DNA from: Planctomycetota bacterium
GTDB lineage: Bacteria > Planctomycetota > SZUA-567
Direction: 5' to 3'
Length of the DNA stretch: 12,642 nt
NCBI GenBank assembly: GCA_031278535.1
Contig: JAITKH010000410.1
Location: 1-12,642, forward strand
Of the stretch, positions 1 to 7,698 are shown in pieces. The notes beneath the pieces were generated by a model. It worked only from the letters and a program-made list of their open reading frames with translations. It was not told the origin of the DNA and did no database searches. The position numbers and the translations under genes are program-made. Each line of letters starts with the position of its first letter. The stretch's first letter is position 1.

Positions 1-2652
1 CGGTATCGATCGAAGGGGGGCGACAGGAACGAACTCTCGGGTCTTGAAGGCGTTGATGGCAAAAGTGTGGGTACGGCGGCCGTCATGCCGGTCGGGCGCG
101 ATGATACTGAAGTCGATCATGCCCACCTGATTCGAACCGATGGAGACGGTATCGATTTGGCGTGAATTTTCGGCCTGGCGGTTGCCGGCGTCGCTGAACG
201 CCTTGGAGGCGGATGTGGCGACGCGAGCGGTAAGGGCTGCCGTCTCGATGACCAGGCCGATGCTCCCGTCCGGGAGCACGGCGGCACCGGCGACCAGATC
301 CGAACCGGCAATGGGACCTTCCAGATTACGGACAACCACTTGCGAGGTTCCGAGCATCTCGTCGACCAATACCGCCGCCAGCATTTCGCCCGTCTCCACC
401 ACGATCAGGACGCCGTCCTTCGGCAGGTCGGCGTCGGCCTTGATGCCGAATTCCCGGCCGAGGAAAAGGATCGGGAGGATAATTCCCCGAATGGTGACGA
501 TGGTGCCCTGGTTCTCGATGGTGCCGATATCTGCAGTTGCGGGCCGGAAGCATTCGCGAACCTGCGAAACCGGGATGGCCAACACGTTTTTCCCGACCCG
601 CACCAGCATGGAGTCCACGGCGGCGACCATGAGGGGAAAACGGAGGCGGACGGTGCTTCCCTTTCCCCTGGCAGTCTTGATTTCCACCTTTCCCCGAAGA
701 TCGTCAATGGATGTGCGGACAATTTCCATCCCCACTCCCCGGCCGGACAGGCCAGTCAGTTTTTTGGCTGTGGACAGGCCTGGCAGAAAGACCAGATCGG
801 CCAGTTCCTCCTCGGTGAGCTTGGCGTCCGGGGCAATCTTGCCCATGCTCACCGCCTTGTCGTGGATCGCCTGGAGATTAAAACCCATGCCGTCGTCGCC
901 CAGTTCGATGGCAATGTCGGAATTCGTCCGGGAGGCTGAAATGGTGATGGAGCCGCGTTCCGGCTTCCCCGCCTGAAGGCGTTCCTCGACCGGTTCGATG
1001 CCGTGATCGACGGCATTCCGGATGATGTGGATGAGGGCGGCGGAGAGGTTTTCCACGATGGAACGGTCGACCAGGGTATCGATGCCGCGCATATTGATGT
1101 CGATCATCTTGCGACTGACCCTGGCCGCGTCGGCGGCGGCCCGGCGTACTGTCATGAACAACGGACGGACGGATGTCATGCGGAGGGAATTGGCCACCTC
1201 CTGAAGGCGTCCGCAAGTCCGCGACAGGTTGGTGCTTTGGAGGGCCAAACCCTCCTGTCCCGCCAGCTTTGTCGTAAGATAGGTGCCGATCAGGGCCACT
1301 TCGCCGGCGATTTCCAGGAGATCGTCCAGGCGGGTGACGTCCACGGAGATGGCCTTGACCTTGTTCTCGTCAACCTTTTTCTCGATCACATCCTTTTTGA
1401 GCGAGGCGGTGTCCGTACCGCCGGACAACCCCAGCAAATCCCCGGACTCGATTACTGTGTCGGAGGGGGAAAGCTCGGGTTTCCGGCCTGGTTTCGCTTT
1501 CGATCCTTCCGAGACCGCGGGGACGCCGTTTCCGTCGGTTTTCACCAATACGGCGGGCGGCATTGAGGACAGGGCCGGGATTGCCTCCGTTTCCGGCGAG
1601 AATGGTTTCACCGCCTCGTTCAGCGAGGAGAGGAATTCCTCGGCGTCGGGAGATTCGGTTAACGTTATGGTTTCGTCATCTTGAACCGCGGCTGTGGAGT
1701 CGGCCGTCGGCGGGAGGGGATCCGATCCGGTTTCGTCCCGCATCCAGGATTCTATGTTTTTCGGTTCCGTTTTTTCCGGCGGCGGGACGAAACCGGAAAA
1801 AAAGTCGGCGAACTGGTCTTCCGTTCCTTCGCTGGAAGCGGGAGCACCGTCTTCGGTGGAGGGAAGCATCCCGCTTTCGCGCATTTTTTTTGCTTCGGCC
1901 ACCGTGGCCCGCAGTTCGTCCATGAGCGACTGGATCAGGGATTCGCCGATTTCTTCGCGGCTTTTGCCGGCGAGAATGGGACGAATAATGGCAGACAATT
2001 CCTGGAGGGCGGCGATGATTTCCGCTGTGAGGATGAGATTGCCGGATCGGGCGTCTTCTATTTCGGTTTCAATGCCGTGGCAGAATTCAGAAACGCTTTT
2101 TCTTCCGCAAATCGCCCCTTCGCCTTTCAGCGTATGGAACTGGCGGAAAATGGCCCTCACCTGCTCTGTGTCGGACACCGGCGGATTCAGGGTGATCAGA
2201 TCGTTTTCGAGCTCGTCAATGCGGGATTCGATGGCCATGGTCATTTCCCGCTCTTCCTCGTCGTCCTGGAAGGCGGATTCCTCCTTGACCCACGACTCCT
2301 CCTTTTTGACGTCGCTGAAGAACAGTTTTCCTTCGGCCAGGGCCTGTTTTCGCAATGATTCCGGTATGCCGGCCGGAGATTCCATACCTTGGAGGACGCC
2401 GATGACGCTCTGAATCGCCTTTACACCCTCGCCCGGATTCGCTATGATGCCCTTGGCCAGGCTTAAGGCGATGTCGCGGAGAAGCTGAACAAGCTCCTGG
2501 GCTTCCGACTCGCCGGCTTGCAGAAAATCACCGATGAGGCTGTCGGCTGTTTCAGAAATGCCGCTCCAGTCTTCGCTGGGCGACGAGGAGTCCACCATCA
2601 CCAGATCGGAAGTGAGCTTGCGCAATTTTTTGAGCGTGGAGTCCGTAACCAT
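1..2652 (-). CDS. cheA: CheA-type chemotaxis histidine kinase, 3' end outside the window
   Basis: CheA autophosphorylates on a histidine of its HPt domain and passes the phosphate to response regulators; it sits in receptor arrays at the inner membrane. The frame is open for 884 codons from ATG 2652 to the left edge. Residues 1-125 are a helical, unassigned extension. The HPt domain (about 130-230) carries His173 in FHTLKGEGAICG. A long Ser/Pro/Glu-rich linker (about 240-435) shows no clear P2 domain. The dimerisation region (about 440-520) contains VDVTRLDDLLEIAGEVALI. The ATPase domain has the N box HIIRNAVDHGIE (Asn546), G1 DDGMGF and G2 GRGVGMEIV (near 640). A CheW-like domain spans about 660-800. 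A second CheW/CheV-like domain starts near 836 (TFAINAFKTREFVPV) and is cut by the edge. An upstream ATG at 2739 would add 29 Arg-rich residues but lies at the putative transcription start. No other chemotaxis gene is visible. The family call is secure; the start is less so. Confidence 0.95.
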   Translation of the reverse strand, partial: MVTDSTLKKLRKLTSDLVMVDSSSPSEDWSGISETADSLIGDFLQAGESEAQELVQLLRDIALSLAKGIIANPGEGVKAIQSVIGVLQGMESPAGIPESLRKQALAEGKLFFSDVKKEESWVKEESAFQDDEEEREMTMAIESRIDELENDLITLNPPVSDTEQVRAIFRQFHTLKGEGAICGRKSVSEFCHGIETEIEDARSGNLILTAEIIAALQELSAIIRPILAGKSREEIGESLIQSLMDELRATVAEAKKMRESGMLPSTEDGAPASSEGTEDQFADFFSGFVPPPEKTEPKNIESWMRDETGSDPLPPTADSTAAVQDDETITLTESPDAEEFLSSLNEAVKPFSPETEAIPALSSMPPAVLVKTDGNGVPAVSEGSKAKPGRKPELSPSDTVIESGDLLGLSGGTDTASLKKDVIEKKVDENKVKAISVDVTRLDDLLEIAGEVALIGTYLTTKLAGQEGLALQSTNLSRTCGRLQEVANSLRMTSVRPLFMTVRRAAADAARVSRKMIDINMRGIDTLVDRSIVENLSAALIHIIRNAVDHGIEPVEERLQAGKPERGSITISASRTNSDIAIELGDDGMGFNLQAIHDKAVSMGKIAPDAKLTEEELADLVFLPGLSTAKKLTGLSGRGVGMEIVRTSIDDLRGKVEIKTARGKGSTVRLRFPLMVAAVDSMLVRVGKNVLAIPVSQVRECFRPATADIGTIENQGTIVTIRGIILPILFLGREFGIKADADLPKDGVLIVVETGEMLAAVLVDEMLGTSQVVVRNLEGPIAGSDLVAGAAVLPDGSIGLVIETAALTARVATSASKAFSDAGNRQAENSRQIDTVSIGSNQVGMIDFSIIAPDRHDGRRTHTFAINAFKTREFVPVAPLRSIP

Positions 2653-2763
2653 AATGGTTCCCAGCCTTGCGCGACGCCCCGCCCGCTTGCCGCCAAAGGT
2701 TTGCCGCCGGCAGCCGGCTGGATTGTCCTTTCTTTGCATTAGTATATGCGGTCATGGAGCGCT
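2653..2763. other. Divergent intergenic region between cheA and the ABC exporter
   Basis: The 111 bases between the two divergent starts are GC-rich on the cheA side. On the minus strand the probable cheA leader contains the palindrome CAGCCGGCTG, two copies of GGCGGCAA (in GGCGGCAAACC and GGCGGCAAGCG), and a CCAGCC/GGCTGG pair that could fold the leader. I see no clear sigma-70 promoter for the rightward exporter gene here. Its only support is GGAG at 2756-2759, four bases before ATG 2764. Confidence 0.5.
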
Positions 2764-2769
2764 ATGCAA
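2741..2769 (-). promoter_or_regulatory. Candidate sigma-70-like promoter for cheA
   Basis: Read leftward, TTGCAT (2769-2764) and TATACT (2746-2741) are separated by exactly 17 bases. The -10 matches consensus at five of six positions; the -35 matches only at TTG. Initiation would fall near 2734, inside or just past the upstream ATG at 2739. This favours translation from ATG 2652 with a leader of about 80 bases. The -35 overlaps the first codons of the divergent exporter gene. This is a pattern match only. Confidence 0.4.
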
Positions 2770-5034
2770 GTAAAAGGACGAACCCGAATTCCGGACGATG
2801 CGCAGACTAGCCGATCCGGGCCCGATCATGTATTGCCGCCGGACTTGGCGCATCTGGTTTCCCGAGAGGCGCCGAAGGGGGAAATCCGCGGGATGCGGGA
2901 GTCCGATCTGGATTTTTCAGGTCGATTTGGCTCATCTTTTCTGGTTATCAAGGGCGAACGCCTGCTCGCCCTGGATGCGGACGGTATTGCCGCCAACCTG
3001 GCCGCCCGGGATATCGAGGAGGTCCGGGTGGACGAATTGGTGGGCGGAGCGGGGCTGACCGCAAAGCTGCGGGATGGCGGGGAGGTGCGGCTGATCCGAT
3101 ATACCCGGATTCTGGCGCCGGAGTTCGGCTCCTTCTGCCGGATGCTGAACAATCTGGTCGCCGGACTCCCGGCCGGGGAGCCGGAGCCGGAGCCCCCGGC
3201 CGTCTGTCCCCGTTGCGGCAATCCCCTGCCAGAACGGGGCGCCAACTGTCCGGTCTGCGTCAACTTCTTTTCCGTCTTCCGTCGGCTGCTGGGCATGGCC
3301 GACCGTTCCCGCCTGGCCATTCTCGTCCTGGCCACCCTGATGGGACTGCCGGCCCAAATGTGGCCGCCCCTGCTGACAAAGGAGATTACCGACGACGTCA
3401 TTCTGGGCGGCCGCCTGGATCGCCTGCCATGGCTGATTGGCATGATAGCCCTGTGCGGCGTGGTTTTCCTTGTGACCCGCTATGTTTCCACCTATCTCGC
3501 CTCCTGGCTCTCGGCGCGGCTGATAGGCGATCTCCGTTCCCTTCTCCATGAACGGATGCAGAGATTCCGTCTCGGTTACTTTTCCCGGCATGAATCGGGG
3601 GAGATGGCTTCCCGGGCCATGCACGACACCCAGGAATTGCAACATTTTCTCATTGACGGCCTTCCCTATCTTTTCGTCAATACCCTGACGTTCTTCGCCA
3701 TCTCCTTCATCCTCCTCAAACTCGATTGGAAACTGGCTCTTGTGGTTTTCCTTCCGGTGCCGCCGCTGGTTTTCGGGGTGCGCTGGATTTGGAAAAGCCT
3801 TCACAGCCTGTTCCAGAAGGAGGGGAACCGCTGGGCATCCCTCCACACCGTTCTTGGCGAATCCATGCGGGGACTCAAGGCGGTGAAGGCGGCCGGGCAG
3901 GAGGAGGAGCGCTCCAGACGCTTTGCCGGCCTCAATTCCGACGTCTTCGGCCTGGTGGTGGCGATTGATCGCGCCTATGCGGCCTTCAGCGAAGGGACGT
4001 TCTGGATCATGTCCCTGGCAGTGGCGGCGGTCTGGTTTCTTGCCGCCACCCGCATCGTCCGGCAGGCGCCGGGCGATATGCTCACCTTGGGCGACGTGAC
4101 CGCTTTCGTCGGCTATATGTGGATGTTTTATGGGCCGCTCCAGTGGTTCACCGTCATCGCCAACTGGATGAACCATTCTTTTGCCGCCGCCGAGAGAGTC
4201 TTCACCGTTCTTGACGTCGATCCGGAAATGTATGATCCGCCCGGAGCCATATCGATCCCCCGATTCCGGGGGCGGGTGGAATTCCGCGACGTACGTTTCA
4301 GCTACGAACGTGGCAAGGAGGTCATCAAGGGCATGAGCCTGGCGGTGGAACCGGGCGAGATGATTGGCCTGGTGGGAAAATCGGGCGCCGGCAAATCCAC
4401 CATCGTCAATTTGCTCTGCCGCTTCTACGATCCGGATTCAGGCGAGGTGCGGATTGACGGGATGCCTGTTCGGGACATGCGCTTGACCGATTTGCGCCGG
4501 CAAATCGGCATGGTGATGCAAGAGCCGTTCCTTTTCCGCGGCTCGCTCCTGGAAAACATCCGCTATTGTTGCCCGGAAGCGGACTTCGACCAGGTGGTCC
4601 GGGCAGCCAAGGCGGCCAAGGCGCACGACTTCATAATCGACAAGGAATTTGGGTATGATACGCCGGTGGGGGAGGGCGGCGTCACCCTGTCCGGCGGCGA
4701 ACGCCAGCGAATCGCCATCGCCAGGGCGATACTGCGCGATCCGCCAATCCTGGTCCTAGACGAGGCCACCTCCAGCGTCGATCTGGAGACGGAAAAGGCT
4801 ATCCAATCCGCTTTGGCGGAACTGGTTCGGGGCCGCACGGTGATTGCCATCGCGCATCGCCTCACCACGCTCAGGAATGCCGACCGCCTGGTGGTGGTGG
4901 AGGAAGGCCGGATAGCGGAAATCGGAACGCACGGCGAACTCGTGAGCAGGAACGGCATTTTCGCCGCGCTGGTGCGGACGCAGACCGAGCTGAACCGCCT
5001 GCGCGCCGAAGCCAGCGTCATCGCCGAAGCGTGA
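2764..5034 (+). CDS. ABC exporter (fused membrane domain and ATPase) with N-terminal zinc-ribbon module
   Basis: This is a half-transporter of the MsbA/LmrA type, 756 residues from ATG 2764, expected to dimerise in the inner membrane and drive ATP-dependent export; the substrate is unknown. Residues about 40-140 look like a small beta-rich (PH-like) domain. They are followed by a zinc-ribbon motif CPRCGNPLPERGANCPVC with Cys148, 151, 162 and 165. The six-helix membrane domain covers about 175-460. The ATPase has Walker A GKSGAGKS (Lys544), signature LSGGE (642-646), Walker B ILVLDEATS (Asp666, Glu667) and H-loop His698. The final glutamate and histidine are present, so it should be active. 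ATG 2746 is in frame but has no ribosome site; GGAG lies four bases before 2764. The N-terminal module makes it about 170 residues longer than a typical exporter half. The gene lies 57 bases before rsfS, probably co-transcribed. Confidence 0.93.
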   Translation: MQVKGRTRIPDDAQTSRSGPDHVLPPDLAHLVSREAPKGEIRGMRESDLDFSGRFGSSFLVIKGERLLALDADGIAANLAARDIEEVRVDELVGGAGLTAKLRDGGEVRLIRYTRILAPEFGSFCRMLNNLVAGLPAGEPEPEPPAVCPRCGNPLPERGANCPVCVNFFSVFRRLLGMADRSRLAILVLATLMGLPAQMWPPLLTKEITDDVILGGRLDRLPWLIGMIALCGVVFLVTRYVSTYLASWLSARLIGDLRSLLHERMQRFRLGYFSRHESGEMASRAMHDTQELQHFLIDGLPYLFVNTLTFFAISFILLKLDWKLALVVFLPVPPLVFGVRWIWKSLHSLFQKEGNRWASLHTVLGESMRGLKAVKAAGQEEERSRRFAGLNSDVFGLVVAIDRAYAAFSEGTFWIMSLAVAAVWFLAATRIVRQAPGDMLTLGDVTAFVGYMWMFYGPLQWFTVIANWMNHSFAAAERVFTVLDVDPEMYDPPGAISIPRFRGRVEFRDVRFSYERGKEVIKGMSLAVEPGEMIGLVGKSGAGKSTIVNLLCRFYDPDSGEVRIDGMPVRDMRLTDLRRQIGMVMQEPFLFRGSLLENIRYCCPEADFDQVVRAAKAAKAHDFIIDKEFGYDTPVGEGGVTLSGGERQRIAIARAILRDPPILVLDEATSSVDLETEKAIQSALAELVRGRTVIAIAHRLTTLRNADRLVVVEEGRIAEIGTHGELVSRNGIFAALVRTQTELNRLRAEASVIAEA

Positions 5035-5054
5035 CGCGGACAACGAACCGTTTC

Positions 5055-5071
5055 TTTCCCTTCGCGGGAAA
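5055..5071 (+). repeat. Small hairpin between the ABC exporter and rsfS
   Basis: TTTCCC (5055-5060) and GGGAAA (5066-5071) form a perfect 6-bp stem around a TTCGC loop in the 57-base gap. No T-run follows on the plus strand, so it does not look like a standard terminator. It could be a processing or stability element, or chance. Confidence 0.35.
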
Positions 5072-5091
5072 CAGTTGCGCCGCGCCAGAGA

Positions 5092-5505
5092 ATGGCATAT
5101 CATGTAACTATGGGCCGGGACAATCGTCTTCTAGATAAACGAAACCGGAAACTTGCCATTCTTGCCGCGTTCGCCATGCACGAACGGCGAGCGGAGGATG
5201 TTTTGATTCTGGATATCCGTTTGCTGGCCGACTATGCCGACTATTTTGTCATCGGTTCGGCCGACAGCCTCGCCCGCCTCCGGGGTGTAGTCCGCCGCGT
5301 GGAAGAAGTCATGGCGAAACAAGGCGCAATCAGGCTTAATCGCGCCGAACGCGATTCCGGCTGGGCGCTGGCCGATTACGGCGACATCCTCATCCATGTC
5401 TTCGAACGCGAGGCACGGAATTTCTATCGGCTGGAGGAACTCTGGGGCGACGCCCCCCAGGTGAAATGGCGCGATCACCTTCCGAAAACGGGAGAAAAGA
5501 ATTGA
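5092..5505 (+). CDS. rsfS: Ribosomal silencing factor RsfS (Iojap family)
   Basis: RsfS binds ribosomal protein L14 (uL14) on the large subunit and blocks subunit joining, damping translation in starvation. The 137-residue product covers the whole family domain: AEDVLILDIR, DYADYFVIGSADS, then GWALADYGDILIHVFERE and NFYRLEELWGDA, in which the conserved tryptophan, the H-F/E-R stretch and the Y-LE-LW motif are all recognisable. ATG 5092 is preceded only by a weak purine run (CAGAGA); ATG 5110 is an in-frame alternative that would remove six residues. The stop TGA (5503-5505) overlaps the TTG start of argC. In many bacteria rsfS lies beside nadD; here it does not, so the context is atypical though the identification is clear. 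Confidence 0.93.
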   Translation: MAYHVTMGRDNRLLDKRNRKLAILAAFAMHERRAEDVLILDIRLLADYADYFVIGSADSLARLRGVVRRVEEVMAKQGAIRLNRAERDSGWALADYGDILIHVFEREARNFYRLEELWGDAPQVKWRDHLPKTGEKN

Positions 5506-6560
5506 TCGGGGTCAAAATCATCGGCTCCACCGGTTATGGCGGCCTGGGAATTATTGAAATCCTCCTTCGCCATCCCGGATTCAAGATATCCGCCGTCGCC
5601 GCGACCCAGGAGATTGGAAAGCCTCTGTCGGCAGCCTGGCCTTATCTTGAAGGATATTGCGATCTGCCAATACTCGCCGCCGACTCGCCGGAATTCATGG
5701 GGGTTGAGGCCGAAGCGGTGGTTGCCGCCACTCCGGATGGCGTTGGCCAAGTCCTGGCCGGGAGCGAACTCGCCGCCGGCCGGCGTTTCCTGGACTACTC
5801 CGGCGATTTCCGTTTCGATTCGCCGGAATGTTACGCCGAATACGCCCACCGAATCGGAAAGGATCCGGATCACAAGGCGCCGGATCTCCTCTCCCATGCC
5901 GTTTACGGCTTGTCCGAGTTGCATCGGGAAAAGATCGCCAGGGCAAAATTGGTTGGAAATCCCGGTTGTTTCGCCGTTTCCTGCATTCTTGGCCTTGCCC
6001 CGGCTGTCCGGAACGAGCTGATCGATCCGGATGGCATTGTTTGCGATTGCAAGTCGGGCGTTTCCGGATCGGGGAAAAAGCCGATCCCGGCGCATCATTA
6101 TCCAGAGCGTTACGACAATATGGGAGCCTATCGATTGTCGGGGCATCAGCATGTCATGGAGATCGAGCGCGAACTCTCGCTTCTGGCCGGACGGGAAATC
6201 CGCGTCACATTTACCCCGCAGGTTGCGCCCCTGTGCCGGGGGATCATGTGCTGCCTCTATGGACGGCTGGTTCCCGGCGTCAGGCATAGCCACATTGCGA
6301 ATGCGTATCGCGAATTTTACGCCGGCGAGAAATTCGTTCTGGTTCGCGACGCCTCGCAGTCCGCCTCCACCTCCGACGTCAGGGGAGGCAATCGCTGTCT
6401 TCTTACGGTAGCGACTGATGAACGCACAGGCGTTTTCCGCGTCGTCAGCCATATCGACAATCTGATGAAGGGCCAGGCCGGTTCGGCGGCCCAGAACCTC
6501 AACATCATGTTCGGCTATCCCGAGGACATGGGATTGGATCATCCGGGGCAACATCCCTGA
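5502..6560 (+). CDS. argC: N-acetyl-gamma-glutamyl-phosphate reductase
   Basis: ArgC catalyses the NADPH-dependent reduction of N-acetylglutamyl 5-phosphate to the semialdehyde, the third step of arginine and ornithine synthesis, in the cytosol. The N-terminal nucleotide fold begins IIGSTGYGGLG (residues 6-16). Catalytic Cys156 is in NPGCFA, and the histidine motif is GHQHVMEIE (His215/His217). The pattern HHYPERYDNMG and the C-terminal GQAGSAAQNLNIMFG are typical. I start it at TTG 5502: this gives 352 residues, close to family length, has GGGAG at 5490-5494 upstream, and forms a TTGA overlap with the rsfS stop that suggests translational coupling. An ATG at 5466 is in frame but would lie well inside rsfS and add 12 non-conserved residues. 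No other arginine gene is in the window. Confidence 0.95.
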   Translation: MIGVKIIGSTGYGGLGIIEILLRHPGFKISAVAATQEIGKPLSAAWPYLEGYCDLPILAADSPEFMGVEAEAVVAATPDGVGQVLAGSELAAGRRFLDYSGDFRFDSPECYAEYAHRIGKDPDHKAPDLLSHAVYGLSELHREKIARAKLVGNPGCFAVSCILGLAPAVRNELIDPDGIVCDCKSGVSGSGKKPIPAHHYPERYDNMGAYRLSGHQHVMEIERELSLLAGREIRVTFTPQVAPLCRGIMCCLYGRLVPGVRHSHIANAYREFYAGEKFVLVRDASQSASTSDVRGGNRCLLTVATDERTGVFRVVSHIDNLMKGQAGSAAQNLNIMFGYPEDMGLDHPGQHP

Positions 6561-6592
6561 TTCCAATGATTCGGAATCCTCGACGGGCGAGG
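6559..6592 (+). repeat. Two adjacent short hairpins between argC and the methyltransferase
   Basis: GATTCC (6559-6564) pairs with GGAATC (6573-6578), starting in the argC stop codon. CCTCG (6578-6582) pairs with CGAGG (6588-6592). The second stem reaches the edge of the purine-rich ribosome site of the next gene (6591-6600). They share one base, so they are nearly stacked. They could modulate translation of the methyltransferase or trim the transcript; no T-run is present. Confidence 0.35.
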
Positions 6593-6601
6593 AGGAGGGA
6601 C

Positions 6602-7483
6602 ATGGGCGGCATTGCGGGGCCATCGACGGATTGGGATCTGGTTCATCGCTGGGAATGGTTCAGGCGCACTTCTTGGCGACAAGGATTCCGCGCCGCCATG
6701 CACGGACGGGGCGGCGGCCCGGCCCGGGCCTTCACCGAACTTTCCCAGGCCATCGACGCCAAAACCCTTCTTGACGCGTCGTGCGGTTTGGGCCGACGCG
6801 CCATTCTCCTGTTCGAAAAAGGAGTGAACATCCTCGGTTCCGACATATCCGGCACCGCTGTTACCCGGGCCCGCGAGTTGGCCCGGGACGAGGGTTCCCC
6901 CGTCACCTTCTTCCGGTCAAGCTGGAACGATCTGCCAAAAAATATGCCGCACCATTTCGACGGCATCCTGGTCACCGGCCTGAACTTGGAGCCGTCCTGG
7001 GACAATCTCGGCACCTCTCTGGTGGGCATTTTTCACGCCCTTTGCCCCGGCGGCTTCCTCATGTTTGTCGGCGCCTCCCAGGACGATCCGCAGGGAGCCG
7101 TCGGCGAAAGGATTGAACGGGAATGGAATTCGCAGGCTCCAGAACAGGTGGAGTGGTTTTTCCGCGAGGGAGGGGTCAATTGCACTCTGATCAAGCTGCG
7201 TACGCGGGCGAACGACTACATTGACGATCATTTGCTGTACGTGAGCGAGGAAAACGGGGAGGCCAGACTCGAATCGACCGTCATCCGCCGGCCGGCTTAC
7301 TGGACCTGGAGCCATTGGAGCGACCTTGTCCGCATGGCCGGATTCTGCCATCTGGAGACGAGGAAGTATGCAAATTACGGCCTGGACGGGAGCGATCTCC
7401 GGATCAATGTGGCCTGGAAAGAAAAGAATGTCTCCGCTCCCGCGGGCGATCAAGCGGCGCGGGGGGCGGAGTATTCGGATTGA
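6602..7483 (+). CDS. Class I SAM-dependent methyltransferase, substrate unknown
   Basis: This is a soluble 293-residue protein with a Rossmann-type methyltransferase fold. Motif I is LLDASCGLGRRAILL (Asp58 to Gly64), followed by the acidic end of strand beta-2 in GSDIS, and a later ALCPGGFLMFVG strand-turn typical of these enzymes. The C-terminal half is rich in Trp and aromatic residues (WTWSHWSDLVRMAGF), vaguely like glycine/sarcosine N-methyltransferases, but that is not enough to name a substrate. The start ATG 6602 has a strong ribosome site, GGAGGAGGGA at 6591-6600. An in-frame ATG at 6566 is less likely because it lacks one and would add basic residues. It lies 41 bases after argC and is probably the last gene of the rightward run. 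Confidence 0.85.
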   Translation: MGGIAGPSTDWDLVHRWEWFRRTSWRQGFRAAMHGRGGGPARAFTELSQAIDAKTLLDASCGLGRRAILLFEKGVNILGSDISGTAVTRARELARDEGSPVTFFRSSWNDLPKNMPHHFDGILVTGLNLEPSWDNLGTSLVGIFHALCPGGFLMFVGASQDDPQGAVGERIEREWNSQAPEQVEWFFREGGVNCTLIKLRTRANDYIDDHLLYVSEENGEARLESTVIRRPAYWTWSHWSDLVRMAGFCHLETRKYANYGLDGSDLRINVAWKEKNVSAPAGDQAARGAEYSD

Positions 7484-7550
7484 TGCGTCCTTCCGCCCCG
7501 GTCGGGAGAGGGAAAATGCAATTGTCGATTTCCTGAAAACGGCTATGTGC

Positions 7551-7698
7551 GGACTTTTAAAGATTTTTAAAGCGATATGTCCCAAAAAAGTAGGGATTGT
7601 GGAATTCTTGCGATGTCGTCTGAAAGTCGCGACATGCGCAAAATTCCCAAATTGACTGTAAGCCTTTATCATCCTTATGGGGAAGAGTTTAAAAGTCC
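7551..7698. repeat. 148-base segment bounded by an 11-bp perfect inverted repeat
   Basis: GGACTTTTAAA (7551-7561) and TTTAAAAGTCC (7688-7698) are exact reverse complements. They enclose the 7601-7647 hairpin. As RNA this could be a closing stem of a structured leader; as DNA it could be the ends of a small non-autonomous element. CTATG occurs close outside both ends (7543-7547, 7700-7704) but not at equal offsets, so it is not a clean target duplication. Part of the match is the self-complementary TTTAAA, which lowers its weight. Confidence 0.4.

Noticed and set aside
140..976. Plus-strand frames across the cheA region
   Set aside because: The minus strand carries a full CheA kinase with all ATPase boxes; the plus-strand frames are shadows.
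2653..2739. Upstream in-frame ATG (2739) as the cheA start
   Set aside because: It lies between the candidate -10 and the expected transcription start, has no ribosome site, and adds 29 Arg-rich residues with no resemblance to CheA.
2932..4176. Long open frame (414 codons) on the minus strand opposite the ABC exporter
   Set aside because: It is a shadow of the exporter gene, which has complete conserved motifs; the opposite-strand product has no recognisable features.
5055..5071. Hairpin after the ABC exporter as an intrinsic terminator
   Set aside because: The stem is six pairs and is followed by mixed sequence without a T-run; the gap to rsfS is short, suggesting read-through.
5475..6623. 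Long open frame (382 codons) on the minus strand opposite argC
   Set aside because: argC is unmistakable on the plus strand; the opposite frame is a GC-rich coding shadow.
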